A DNA stretch of 20,886 nucleotides from CAYXNZ01 sp964553705 (GTDB taxonomy: Bacteria; Patescibacteriota; Patescibacteriia; Patescibacteriales; GWC2-42-12). A program made the position numbers and the translations under genes. Where the stretch lies: contig CAZKKV010000016.1 in assembly GCA_964553705.1 (NCBI GenBank), positions 1-20,886 on the forward strand, in the 5' to 3' direction. Below are positions 12,870-20,323 of this stretch, in pieces; positions within the stretch are counted from its first letter, which is position 1; each line of letters opens with the position of its first letter. The notes under the pieces are model-generated. The model ran no database searches and had not been told where the DNA came from. It saw only the letters and a program-made list of their open reading frames with translations.

Positions 12870-15323
12870 TTAAATAATATTTGTCTGCAAATGATAATAA
12901 CTAGGCTTATTTTTGTAGCGTTTGATTGTCATTCTGATTATTTCTTCCAAAAAATCTCCATAATCCATGCCAACAAATTTTGAAGTGCGTGACAAACAAT
13001 CTTTTACATTAATAGATGGATTAGGGTTTAATTCCAAAACATAAGGGTTATTATTCTTGTCAACTTTTACTTCTACTCGACCGTAATCATGACAGTCTAA
13101 AATATTATAAGTATCAAGAGCAATTTCGGTAATCAAAGATTCTAGTTTTTTATTACTATTTTTGGACGGCTCTTCCACTATGACAGTTTTATAAACCGGA
13201 TCGTTTGCCCATTTGGAATCATAAGCATAAATATGCCAATAACCCTTAGGCATTTTATCAAAAATTGAGCGCGATAAAGGCAGAACGCGTAAGTCGTCCT
13301 CCTCACTACCAATAATAGGCACGTCATATTCATCACCTTCAATATATTCTTCAATCAATGCTGGGCTACCCAACTCAACAATTACTTTTTTCAATTGTTT
13401 TTTTAATTCTCGTTTATTTATCACCACTGATTCATTGGTAATGCCTATTGAATTGTCAGTATTGGCTGGCTTAACTATCAGGGGGTATTTTAATTCGTCG
13501 TCAATTTCATCATCAATGTTGTAAGCATAATCCCATTTGGCTGTCGGAATACCATGATAGGTTAATAATTTTTTTACTCTGATTTTATCAATACATAAAC
13601 CAAGCGTAAATGGATTGGAACCGGTATAAGGAATTTGCAATATGTCAAAAATCGAAGCAGCATGCGGTTCTAATAAACTGGAATTATTTATTCTTTCGCA
13701 GACATTAAAAACCAAATCAACGTTGCTGTCTTTTAACTCGTTAAACGCTTTTGGTAAATCGTTAAAATCAAAAAAAGTTGCTTGGTAGCCTCTTTCACCT
13801 AAAGTTTTTTCAATATTTTTACCTACAGAAAAAAGTTCAGTGTCAATAACTTCATTTTCATCTAGCGGTAAGTTGCAAGCGATACCGATATGCAAATTAC
13901 GTTGATTAGCAATTAATAATCGTCTGATTTTTTCCAATTTAGCAGCGCCTTTCAAAATTTCTTTATTAGCCGAAGCCATAGAGAATCTGTTTCTTCTTAA
14001 TGTCTTGCCGATTGAAGATGCCGGATCAAATTTGGCAGTTTCATAACGAACACTTTTTAAAATTTCATCAAGATTGTCTTCAGCGTCAATTGGATTATCG
14101 CCAGAGGCAACCATCCAACCCAAATATTCATAACCTTCTGGCGGGACTAGGACGGTGTCGCCGATTTTTTTAAACAAATACAACTCTTCAAGATTTTTAT
14201 TTTTTTTAATTTTTTCATCAACATCCAATTTAACTAGTAATCCTGAATCATCGGGCGTAAAAGTATTACTAATTAAATATTTATACGGTTCAATCGGTTT
14301 TTTTAACTTCTCAACATAAATTCCCAGAGCGATTTTCACAGCATTTTCAATCAAATCAACTCTCCAAGCTTCTTTGGTAAAGGCGTATGTTTCATCACCA
14401 CCCATTCTTAAATTTATTTCAATCGGCACTGGACCGTTTTTTGTTGCTTTGGCTTCAAAATGAATACAGCCGTTTTGTATTTCTAATTTTTCTAAAACTC
14501 TTTCTGCCATTTCGAATAAAGCTGTTTGATCCTTTTCTGGCAAGTCAGACGGAATAGCTTGTTGATGTTCAATAAAAAAAGGTTCTTCAGTTTTGTAATT
14601 ATCAACGATTGAATAAAATTTTATTTTGCCATTTTGTAATAAAATATCAATATCAACTTCATCGCCGTCAATATATTCTTCAATTAAAATTTCCACACCT
14701 TCACTCAATGACGATTCAACGGCTGGTGAAATATTTTTTTTGACGTAATTATATGTGTCAAAAAAATCGTCCTGATTTTCAGCTTTGACAACAAAAGCGC
14801 TTGAAGAGCCAAAAATCGGTTTGAAGACAACTGGAAATTTCAAACCATTTGTTGCACGACCAATGTCTTTGTCGGATTTAATCAGCAAATGTCTTGGAAA
14901 AGCAATACTATTTTCTTCACAAAATTGTCTGAACAAAAATTTATTACGTGCTTTTTTGGCAGTTTCTAATGGAATGCCAACCAAATTAAGTTGCTCAACT
15001 ATTTTGGAAATCAATAGCACGTCATCTTCCCAAAAAGTAATTACACCGTCAATATTTATCTCAGAATGAGAAGCCAAGAATTGCTCTAAATCTTCCAAAG
15101 CTTTGGCGTGATTGCGGTTATCAGTAATCACCCAATCGTCAACATAAGGACTAGCCCAATTTTTTTCCGGATTTATGACAATTATTTTTAAACCGAGTCT
15201 TTTAAGTTTTTGAACGATAAACTTTTTTTTGAGTGAACCAGTATTGACCAACAACAAGGTTTTACCTGCAAACAAACCATTATTCTGATGATTATTATTA
15301 TTGTTTTTTCTGCTATGATTCAT
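12870..15323 (-). CDS. Fused protein with two ATP-grasp ligase domains
   Basis: I prefer ATG 15323 (MNHSRKNNNNNHQNNG) over the in-frame TTG at 15353, giving 817 residues. Residues about 18-440 form a carbamoyl-phosphate-synthase-like ATP-grasp unit: LLLVNTGSLKKKFIVQKLKR, KFPVVFKPIFGSSSAFVVKA and NGPVPIEINLRMGGDETYAF. Residues about 475-805 form a D-Ala-D-Ala-ligase-like unit: DLVFNVCERINNSSLLEPHA, IPYTGSNPFTLGLCIDKIR, YPLIVKPANTDNSIGI and NNPYVLELNPNPSINVKDCL. ATP-grasp enzymes join a carboxylate to an amine through an acyl phosphate. Substrates are not deducible; peptide, amino-acid or cell-wall ligation are candidates. The YkgJ-like gene follows 14 bases later. Confidence 0.88.
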   Translation of the reverse strand: MNHSRKNNNNNHQNNGLFAGKTLLLVNTGSLKKKFIVQKLKRLGLKIIVINPEKNWASPYVDDWVITDNRNHAKALEDLEQFLASHSEINIDGVITFWEDDVLLISKIVEQLNLVGIPLETAKKARNKFLFRQFCEENSIAFPRHLLIKSDKDIGRATNGLKFPVVFKPIFGSSSAFVVKAENQDDFFDTYNYVKKNISPAVESSLSEGVEILIEEYIDGDEVDIDILLQNGKIKFYSIVDNYKTEEPFFIEHQQAIPSDLPEKDQTALFEMAERVLEKLEIQNGCIHFEAKATKNGPVPIEINLRMGGDETYAFTKEAWRVDLIENAVKIALGIYVEKLKKPIEPYKYLISNTFTPDDSGLLVKLDVDEKIKKNKNLEELYLFKKIGDTVLVPPEGYEYLGWMVASGDNPIDAEDNLDEILKSVRYETAKFDPASSIGKTLRRNRFSMASANKEILKGAAKLEKIRRLLIANQRNLHIGIACNLPLDENEVIDTELFSVGKNIEKTLGERGYQATFFDFNDLPKAFNELKDSNVDLVFNVCERINNSSLLEPHAASIFDILQIPYTGSNPFTLGLCIDKIRVKKLLTYHGIPTAKWDYAYNIDDEIDDELKYPLIVKPANTDNSIGITNESVVINKRELKKQLKKVIVELGSPALIEEYIEGDEYDVPIIGSEEDDLRVLPLSRSIFDKMPKGYWHIYAYDSKWANDPVYKTVIVEEPSKNSNKKLESLITEIALDTYNILDCHDYGRVEVKVDKNNNPYVLELNPNPSINVKDCLSRTSKFVGMDYGDFLEEIIRMTIKRYKNKPSYYHLQTNII

Positions 15324-15359
15324 AAAATTTTTTAGATAAACAAAAAAAGACAATTCGAA

Positions 15360-15611
15360 AAATGCCTTCTGTTCAAAAGTAATAATATTAAATTTTTAAT
15401 TTGTTCTGAACAAAAATTGTTCAGGGGGTCTGGTTCTGTATCCGAAAACGGATTCATATTTTAATTGTCGGCTAGCGCTTTGAGTTAAACGCAGTTGACG
15501 CGCCGGACGATTGTATTTACTAGATAGAATCATTTTAGAACAACTGTAGAAAAAAGCAAGAGAGTAGACATAAAAACCGCTTCGATTACTCGGGGTGATT
15601 TTTATTTTAGC
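15360..15611. other. Intergenic region with several inverted repeats
   Basis: CTGAACAA/TTGTTCAG (15406-15413/15417-15424) and ATCCG/CGGAT (about 15440-15453) are perfect small stems. A GC-rich GTCGGC...GCCGGAC stretch follows (about 15468-15507). At about 15575-15605 there is a degenerate copy of the CAAAAACCGC...GGTTTTTG-type terminator. No gene is seen. Confidence 0.45.
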
Positions 15612-15683
15612 TGGGTCACGTCGTGAAGGAGATTGGAACTGTATTTAAAAATATTGATAAATTTATTTATATTCCTTGTCTAA
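15612..15683 (+). repeat. 72-bp direct repeat, left copy
   Basis: This begins TGGGTCACGTCGTGAAGGAG and matches 16947-17018 at 64 of 72 positions, the first 38 being identical. Both copies follow a terminator-like hairpin on the plus strand and both can be read as GHVVKEIGTVFKxID. Two of the differences are synonymous in that frame. The pair brackets the SPFH lipoprotein unit. Confidence 0.8.
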
Positions 15684-15684
15684 T

Positions 15685-15724
15685 AAATAAAAACGACGGT
15701 TAACCAAACGAATGATTAACCGCC
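15685..15724 (-). terminator. Terminator of the SPFH lipoprotein gene
   Basis: GGCGGTTAA pairs with TTAACCGTC on the minus strand (about 15716-15724/15695-15703, one G-U) and is followed by GTTTTTATTT. Confidence 0.7.
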
Positions 15725-15746
15725 TTCAAGTTGAGAGGTGAACGGA

Positions 15747-16721
15747 TTATTTTTTCTCCTCTTTTTCCGCAGGAGGGGTCGGTGAAACAGTTTTTGTTCT
15801 ATTTACTTCATAATCACCGGGGGTAGCGGCGACCGGTGTTCCGTAGGGCATAAAAATAACTTTACTGATTGATTTTGCCTCTTCGCCAGTGACCAGATTG
15901 TTAAACGCATCAACGTATTTTTCCTTAATAGCCAGGTCTTTCCACTGAAGAAGTTCGGGGGCGATAGATAAAGCATTCGCCAAATTTTTAGCTTCTTGAG
16001 CTAAAACGTCCTTTTTGGCAACCTGCAAGGCTTTTTCTTTTACCTGACGCTTCTCGGAAATTTCGGTAGATTTTAAGAGTTCCTGCTCGGCAAGCATACG
16101 CGGGGGCGGATTGATGTTTGAAATATTCACACTCAATACCCCGATGGGAGTGCCCTTGAATTGCGTTCTCAACCAATTGGTAGCTTTTTCGTTCAATTCC
16201 GCTCGTTTTTCCTTGGCGGTTCCGTATTCTTCTTTACCGAGCATATTTCTGATTTCTGTGCGGAATGGCTCCCGATATCGGTCATTCCAAAAATTCATAT
16301 AGTTTTCAAAATAGTCTTTGGCATTTATTTTGAATTTCTCAATGTTTGCGTCGGGCGTGGCTGGAGAATTTATGATGTAAAGGATTACCGAGGCAGATAA
16401 TTCCATATTAATTCGGTCAACAGACATAATTCTGGCATCGGTTTCCTTGTTCTCGCCGGCTCCACCGATTGGACTAAAATATTCTTTGACCGTCCAGGGC
16501 TTATAGGTTTGATGGTATCGGATTCCATTGCACCAACCAAATCCATAAGATGACGGACCGATAATGATGCCCAGAAATTCACCTTTTTCCCCAATAATAA
16601 ATGGTTGGTTGGTGACATACCCCACTTCACCTGCTGGGACACTGGGGTTCGAGCAACCGATAGTGCTCACCAGAACAAAACATACAAGCAATACAAGCAA
16701 AAATCTGGAAAATCTTTTCAT
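15747..16721 (-). CDS. SPFH/band-7 (prohibitin-like) lipoprotein
   Basis: The 324-residue product has a lipoprotein signal ending TIGC (Cys23). The extracytoplasmic start VPAGEVGYVTNQPFIIGEKG leads into an SPFH-like domain (about 30-210) with ELSASVILYIINSP. A charged helical region follows, MLAEQELLKSTEISEKRQVK and EKALQVAKKDVLAQEAKN, then a Pro/Glu-rich tail. SPFH proteins assemble into membrane-associated rings or scaffolds. Similar lipoproteins occur in large phages and prophages. The gene looks richer in GC than its neighbours, has a strong SD (AGGAGG, seven-base gap), its own promoter and terminator, and is flanked by 72-bp direct repeats. All of this points to acquisition. Confidence 0.85.
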   Translation of the reverse strand: MKRFSRFLLVLLVCFVLVSTIGCSNPSVPAGEVGYVTNQPFIIGEKGEFLGIIIGPSSYGFGWCNGIRYHQTYKPWTVKEYFSPIGGAGENKETDARIMSVDRINMELSASVILYIINSPATPDANIEKFKINAKDYFENYMNFWNDRYREPFRTEIRNMLGKEEYGTAKEKRAELNEKATNWLRTQFKGTPIGVLSVNISNINPPPRMLAEQELLKSTEISEKRQVKEKALQVAKKDVLAQEAKNLANALSIAPELLQWKDLAIKEKYVDAFNNLVTGEEAKSISKVIFMPYGTPVAATPGDYEVNRTKTVSPTPPAEKEEKK

Positions 16722-16737
16722 TTTGTTTCCTCCTGTT

Positions 16738-16805
16738 TCAATTATTTTTTATATTGCCGAAAAACATTTGCCTTATTAAGGTATTTTTGATTTTTTATCC
16801 TCCTT
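16738..16805 (-). other. SD without a standard start codon upstream of the SPFH gene
   Basis: AAGGAGG (16805-16799) on the minus strand is followed by an open frame that would read xKNTLIRQMFFGNIKNN to TGA (16740-16738), if ATC at 16791 initiates. Its stop lies just before the SPFH gene SD. It may be a mutated leader-peptide start (ATG to ATC), or non-functional. Confidence 0.3.
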
Positions 16806-16855
16806 AAATTTTGTATTTTAAAGAAACGAAAAATAATTACACAATTCAACATATT

Positions 16856-16884
16856 TATATAACATATATTTTAAATTTAGTCAA
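16856..16884 (-). promoter_or_regulatory. Promoter of the SPFH unit
   Basis: TTGACT (16884-16879), a 17-base spacer and TATATA (16861-16856) lie on the minus strand. They would give a leader of about 125 bases carrying two SD motifs. Confidence 0.6.
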
Positions 16885-16917
16885 TCGTAAAATTTATTTA
16901 TTCTATTTAAATTATAA

Positions 16918-16945
16918 AAAACTGCTAGTTTTAGCAGTTTTTTTC
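16918..16945. terminator. Bidirectional terminator-like hairpin
   Basis: AAAACTGCTA/TAGCAGTTTT (16918-16927/16932-16941) with loop GTTT has A- and T-runs on both sides. It lies between the SPFH promoter and the right direct repeat. Confidence 0.6.
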
Positions 16946-16946
16946 G

Positions 16947-17018
16947 TGGGTCACGTCGTGAAGGAGATTGGAACTGTATTTAAAGATATTGATGAACATA
17001 TTTATATACCGAATCTAA
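16947..17018 (+). repeat. 72-bp direct repeat, right copy
   Basis: Partner of 15612-15683. In this copy the frame continues as DIDEHIYIPNLMQYLI to TAA at 17035, so the repeat may be a fragment of a protein gene. The first 38 bases are identical in both copies. Confidence 0.8.
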
Positions 17019-17026
17019 TGCAATAT

Positions 17027-17797
17027 TTAATTTAAAGTGGCTATCCATTTTTTAAATATTTTTTTAACTTCATTTAAATGCTGTTTACCTCTAAAGGTGT
17101 GGGGGGCTCCTTTTATAATATAAAATTCTTTTTTACTCGACAATTTATCATATAACAATTGCTGATGATTAGGTGGTATTGAATCGTCTAATTCTCCCAC
17201 AATAATCAATACGGGCATAGTTAACATATCAGCTTTTCTCAATAAATCATATTTCATCCGATCCTCCATGTGCGACCATTTTAATTTTTTGATTAAACCA
17301 GGTTTTGATTTACTCTCTTGAATTTTCCAACCAGTTCTTTTCCAATTATCTATTTCTTCTTTGGAATGAGCCTTAAGACTTAGTTTCCCGGAAATGAGAG
17401 CGGAAATCGGAGCAATAGCTTTTATTTTTTGAGGATAATTTTCTGCATAATAAGCTATACAAAAACCACCTAGACTGTGACCAGTCAGACAAAATGGCTC
17501 CTTATACCAACTCTGTGTTTCCGCCCAATTAATTACATCTTCTAAATCTTCGTAGTAATTTGTCACCGTAGCATTTTCATATTGACCGTCGCTTTCACCA
17601 ATCGTATTGGTAGTATCAAACATAACAACGGTATAACTGTTTTCCTTAAAAGCGTTTGCGAATGTTCTAATATGATCCTGTTCCTTAAATCCTCCCAATC
17701 CGTGCATTACAAACACTAATCCTTTTTGATTTTGTATCTCTTCAATAGTTACCACTATCTTTTGGTTTTTTCTATTTTTAATAATTTTTTTATCCAT
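17027..17797 (-). CDS. Alpha/beta hydrolase (serine aminopeptidase S33-like)
   Basis: A 256-residue protein with a complete alpha/beta hydrolase layout. HGLGG (about 32-36) forms the oxyanion region, GHSLGG holds nucleophile Ser108, VGELDDSIPP holds the acid Asp204 or 205, and KGAPHTF holds His233. There is no signal peptide, so it is cytoplasmic. Likely an esterase, acylglycerol lipase or peptidase; the substrate is not deducible. The ATG at 17797 lacks an SD. The 3' end overlaps the last bases of the right direct-repeat reading frame on the other strand. Confidence 0.93.
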   Translation of the reverse strand: MDKKIIKNRKNQKIVVTIEEIQNQKGLVFVMHGLGGFKEQDHIRTFANAFKENSYTVVMFDTTNTIGESDGQYENATVTNYYEDLEDVINWAETQSWYKEPFCLTGHSLGGFCIAYYAENYPQKIKAIAPISALISGKLSLKAHSKEEIDNWKRTGWKIQESKSKPGLIKKLKWSHMEDRMKYDLLRKADMLTMPVLIIVGELDDSIPPNHQQLLYDKLSSKKEFYIIKGAPHTFRGKQHLNEVKKIFKKWIATLN

Positions 17798-17839
17798 ATG
17801 ATTTTATTTTAGTTCAATTCCCTAAGTTGGTCAAACAAA

Positions 17840-17866
17840 AAATACCGCTATAATTAGCGGTATTTT
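17840..17866. terminator. Bidirectional terminator after tRNA-His
   Basis: AAATACCGCTA/TAGCGGTATTT (17840-17850/17855-17865) has a four-base loop and A/T-runs on both sides. On the minus strand it ends the tRNA-His transcript. Confidence 0.75.
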
Positions 17867-17872
17867 TACCTG

Positions 17873-17943
17873 GGTGGCTAGAGGGAATTGAACCCTCGCC
17901 AGCGGCGCCACAAGCCGCTGTTCTACCATTAAACTATAGCCAC
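17873..17943 (-). tRNA. tRNA-His (anticodon GTG)
   Basis: On the minus strand the cloverleaf is complete: acceptor GTGGCTA/TAGCCAC, D-arm, anticodon stem GCGGC/GCCGC with loop TTGTGGC (anticodon GTG), and T-arm GAGGG-TTCAATT-CCCTC. The discriminator is C73 and a G precedes position 1, as expected for the extra G-1 of tRNA-His. A full CCA is not encoded. The small methyltransferase gene lies upstream on the same strand. Confidence 0.95.
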
Positions 17944-17998
17944 CATGGACCGCCTTCGGCGGTAAATCTCAAAATACAAAAATCAAATTACAAATAAA

Positions 17999-18532
17999 CT
18001 ATGCTTTGTAAAAATAAATTTTTTCACCATTAGCTTCCAAAATTTTCTCTGCTGTCCAATTTGGTAAAGAAAATTTATAGCTAACAATCGTTGCACCAGC
18101 CCGACATTCAGCTCTAAACTTTTTAGCCAATTTATTCATCATTTTCTGATTTAAATAACAGTATATCAAATCCGCTTCGCCGACGTCAATCTTGAATAAA
18201 TTTTTCTTTTTGAATTCTATCCTTAATCCTTGGCAAGCTGACTGAATGCAAGATATAAAATACGGCCAAAAAGAATTTTCTATACCAATCAAGTTGACAT
18301 TTGAAAATTTCGTACGAGCCGCTTTCAAAAAACCAGCTCTACCACTTCCTAATTCGTAAATTTTATTTATTTGGACTAAATCAACGCTGTCTAAAACTTT
18401 TTTTACCACTTCTGATTTACTAGAAATAAACGGCGCAAATCCACGAAAAATAATATTAAAAAACATTTCACCCAACAAAATCATCACCATCAAAATTATT
18501 ACGCCTGAAATAATAAAAAATGATTCCGTCAT
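17999..18532 (-). CDS. Small membrane-anchored class I methyltransferase
   Basis: A 177-residue protein with an N-terminal membrane segment (about 5-27). A compact Rossmann domain follows: KIYELGSGRAGFLKAARTKF (motif I, ELGSGRAG), NLIGIENSF (motif II acidic), and DLIYCYLNQKMMNKLAKKF in the motif IV region. Such small anchored SAM-dependent methyltransferases are common in CPR genomes; the substrate is unknown. It ends in TAG, 55 bases before tRNA-His. No SD is visible. Confidence 0.82.
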   Translation of the reverse strand: MTESFFIISGVIILMVMILLGEMFFNIIFRGFAPFISSKSEVVKKVLDSVDLVQINKIYELGSGRAGFLKAARTKFSNVNLIGIENSFWPYFISCIQSACQGLRIEFKKKNLFKIDVGEADLIYCYLNQKMMNKLAKKFRAECRAGATIVSYKFSLPNWTAEKILEANGEKIYFYKA

Positions 18533-18568
18533 ATGTTTAAATTAATTTTAAATTCTTAATTCACCTAG

Positions 18569-18640
18569 TACGCCCAGAGGGAATCGAACCCCCATAGCCA
18601 GCTTAGAAGGCTGGTGTTCTATCCGTTGAACTATAGGCGC
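18569..18640 (-). tRNA. tRNA-Arg (anticodon TCT)
   Basis: On the minus strand: acceptor GCGCCTA/TGGGCGT, anticodon stem CCAGC/GCTGG with loop CTTCTAA (anticodon TCT, reads AGA), and T-arm with GGGTTCGATTCCC. The first acceptor pair is G1-U72, which is unusual, and another G-U lies at position 6. The discriminator is A73. No CCA is encoded. A 15-base copy of its 5' end lies at 18756-18770. Confidence 0.93.
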
Positions 18641-18755
18641 ATACTATTTTGTTAAATTCTAAATTCAGTTCTTGATTATTTTAATTTCCAAATACTTAAA
18701 ATTTAAAAATTAACTTTCATTCAAAATTCTTAATTCAAAATTCACAATTCTTTTT

Positions 18756-18770
18756 ACTATGGGCGCATAC
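18756..18770 (-). repeat. Partial copy of the tRNA-Arg 5' end
   Basis: The 15 bases match 18630-18644 (tRNA-Arg 5' end and flank) at 14 positions. It lies between the tRNA and the membrane-protein array, so it may be a recombination or attachment scar. The length is short enough to be chance. Confidence 0.4.
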
Positions 18771-18771
18771 A

Positions 18772-18832
18772 CAAAATAAAAATTGCCCTATGGCAATACA
18801 CTAAATTTACCAAAAATATCGTTTTTTGTCAA
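18772..18832 (-). other. Promoter followed at once by a terminator (possible empty cassette)
   Basis: TTGACA (18832-18827), 17 bases and TAAATT (18809-18804) on the minus strand are followed within about ten bases by hairpin ATTGCC/GGCAAT (18792-18797/18782-18787) and TTTTTATTTT. No gene lies between. The promoter copy belongs to the same repeat as the one at 19949-19977. Confidence 0.5.
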
Positions 18833-18842
18833 TTTTCATATG

Positions 18843-18874
18843 AAAAAAGCACGTTAATTAAAATCAACGTGCTT
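18843..18874 (-). terminator. Terminator of membrane cassette 2
   Basis: AAGCACGTT/AACGTGCTT (18847-18855/18866-18874) is followed by TTTTTT on the minus strand. It is part of a repeat of about 70 bases shared with 19969-20036. Confidence 0.8.
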
Positions 18875-18886
18875 CTGTTTCTTGTG

Positions 18887-19216
18887 TTAGTCATTCTCTT
18901 CTACCCAGTCCTTTTCGTGTTTACAAACTACTACGACAATAGGCTTTTTTCGAGAAATTTCAAGTACGAAATACAATATCCAGCTGACGACTACCCCTCC
19001 AATAAATGCCCCCAAATCAATTTTGTCATTGACAGGAATACGTATTGGCAACAAATCATTCATTGCCGCAAAAAATAACCCAAAAATAAAGAAAAAAATC
19101 TTTTCTACCGTCGGTGAATCTTTTATTAAACTTCTGATAAAAAGACACAAAAACAACCCCATTAAAAAACTAAAGCCATATACCACGTATTGCATTACTT
19201 CTAATGATGATTCCAT
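18887..19216 (-). CDS. Small three-helix membrane protein (family 2)
   Basis: A 109-residue protein with three predicted membrane segments (about 10-32, 37-57, 66-88) and a charged tail. It resembles the 20033-20323 product: both start ME...E(V/I)MxY, share the SF/LLxGxxxxLF pattern, KxIxFxFGxLFxA and GGxVxxWxxY. The start overlaps the previous gene by 16 bases, with AAAGGTG eight bases upstream, so translation is coupled. The function is unknown. It ends cassette 2, just before the repeated terminator. Confidence 0.75.
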   Translation of the reverse strand: MESSLEVMQYVVYGFSFLMGLFLCLFIRSLIKDSPTVEKIFFFIFGLFFAAMNDLLPIRIPVNDKIDLGAFIGGVVVSWILYFVLEISRKKPIVVVVCKHEKDWVEEND

Positions 19217-19557
19217 TTTCTTTCACCTTTCTTTTTCACAAAAATTTCTTTTAAGCAAGCAAGAATTGTAAAAAATATGATGGCACATCCTGTCCCAAAA
19301 AGAAAACCATTAACAACAAACTGATTCCAAAATTTTAGCCCCGTCAAAGTGGCGAAAAAAAACATCAAAAACAAAATAACTGAGAAAAAAATTAAATTAA
19401 AAGTAAAATGATATATTTCTATCTTTCCCCATAGTTTCCCTGGCGGTAATTTTTGTATTACAGGAATCATAACAATCGCAACGGCAACAGCATAATATCC
19501 TGCTCCGAGAGCTACAATCCATGCAATCATATTGTAACGAACTATAAAAGATTCCAT
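19201..19557 (-). CDS. Small three-helix membrane protein (family 1)
   Basis: A 118-residue protein with three membrane segments (about 9-33, 50-73, 80-103). It resembles the 20314-20649 product: W(I/F)VALxxGxxA near the start, NxFLFGTGCAI versus AIGLFTGAGFF, and a basic tail ending near a Trp that overlaps the next start. An SD (GGGGAGG) lies before ATG 19557. It follows the 19579-19896 gene by 21 bases. No known family is recognised. Confidence 0.75.
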   Translation of the reverse strand: MESFIVRYNMIAWIVALGAGYYAVAVAIVMIPVIQKLPPGKLWGKIEIYHFTFNLIFFSVILFLMFFFATLTGLKFWNQFVVNGFLFGTGCAIIFFTILACLKEIFVKKKGERKWNHH

Positions 19558-19578
19558 CTTCTACCTCCCCGATTGATT

Positions 19579-19896
19579 CTAAAAAGGATCATCCTTTTCT
19601 ATTTCGGAATAAACGCCGATGAAAATTAACAAAAAAGTTACTACGCCACAATTAAAAATTTCCACGACAAATTTCATATCAAAAAAATTCATCGAAATAC
19701 TTTCTTGAAAAATGCCATTCATAATCCCGAAAATTATCATACCCATCATAAAAGAAATACCCCAATAACCACTGTCTAAATACTGTTCCATTTCTCTCCT
19801 AAGCATTATCTCTGCTATGGCAGGGAGAAACGTAAACCCCGACAGAAAAATAGAAACAAAACCTAAAGTTAAAATCAAAAATTTAATAAAAATCAT
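19579..19896 (-). CDS. Small three-helix membrane protein (extra gene of cassette 2)
   Basis: A 105-residue protein with three membrane segments (about 4-30, 44-62, 75-96) and an acidic tail (SEIEKDDPF). The SD region GGGAGGGA before ATG 19896 resembles that before 20649 (GGGGAGGGAATGAAAA), suggesting shared ancestry of the cassette starts. It is the first gene after the promoter at 19949-19977. It may be a diverged relative of family 1 or a third family. Function unknown. Confidence 0.72.
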   Translation of the reverse strand: MIFIKFLILTLGFVSIFLSGFTFLPAIAEIMLRREMEQYLDSGYWGISFMMGMIIFGIMNGIFQESISMNFFDMKFVVEIFNCGVVTFLLIFIGVYSEIEKDDPF

Positions 19897-19948
19897 TTTT
19901 CACTCTCCCTCCCTTCTTTTTTTTCTTTTTTTCAATGAACCTATTTTC

Positions 19949-19977
19949 TTTTTACTAAAATTACCATCTTTTGTCAA
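19949..19977 (-). promoter_or_regulatory. Promoter of membrane cassette 2
   Basis: TTGACA (19977-19972), 17 bases, TAAAAA (19954-19949) on the minus strand. It immediately follows the terminator of cassette 1 in the same arrangement as at 18804-18832. Confidence 0.6.
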
Positions 19978-19987
19978 TTTTCATATG

Positions 19988-20019
19988 AAAAAAGCACGTT
20001 GGTTGAAATCAACGTGCTT
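19988..20019 (-). terminator. Terminator of membrane cassette 1
   Basis: AAGCACGTT/AACGTGCTT (19992-20000/20011-20019), extended by one more pair, is followed by TTTTTT on the minus strand. It is nearly identical to 18843-18874. A T-run also follows on the plus strand. Confidence 0.8.
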
Positions 20020-20032
20020 CTGTTTTTTTGTG

Positions 20033-20323
20033 TTAATCATCCCTTCCCACCAAACCCTCATCACTTTTATAACTTAGATAGGATAGCCAAAAGATAACTA
20101 TTCCACCAAAAAATATCGAATAACAAGTTACCGTATTAACAGGGGCAGATACTACAAGATGACCGGCTTCGCTTGCCGAAAATAACGCACCAAACAAAAA
20201 AATTATCGTTTTCTTTATTGACCAGCCTATTGCTAAGCTAGCGAAAAAAAGGGCAAAAAGCCACCCAGCAAGGAGGCTAAATACATATGCCATATATTTC
20301 ATTATTTCTGGAATTATCTCCAT
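20033..20323 (-). CDS. Small three-helix membrane protein (family 2)
   Basis: A 96-residue protein with three membrane segments (about 8-33, 37-58, 67-86), the shorter relative of the 18887-19216 product. Its ATG overlaps the stop region of the upstream gene by 10 bases, with an SD-like GAGGTGAGG before it, so coupling is likely. The stop lies in the shared 70-base repeat that also carries the terminator. No known family is recognised; a role in the envelope is inferred only from hydrophobicity. Confidence 0.75.
   Translation of the reverse strand: MEIIPEIMKYMAYVFSLLAGWLFALFFASLAIGWSIKKTIIFLFGALFSASEAGHLVVSAPVNTVTCYSIFFGGIVIFWLSYLSYKSDEGLVGRDD

Noticed and set aside
16811..17035. Plus-strand ORF ending in the right direct repeat
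   Set aside because: It crosses the promoter and terminator hairpin of the SPFH unit; only the repeat part looks possibly coding, and that as a fragment.
18843..20019. Integron-like attC sites between membrane cassettes
   Set aside because: The hairpins are ordinary terminators with T-runs; the attC end motifs (RYYYAAC/GTTRRRY in the right order) are absent, and only a Xer-like recombinase end is seen.
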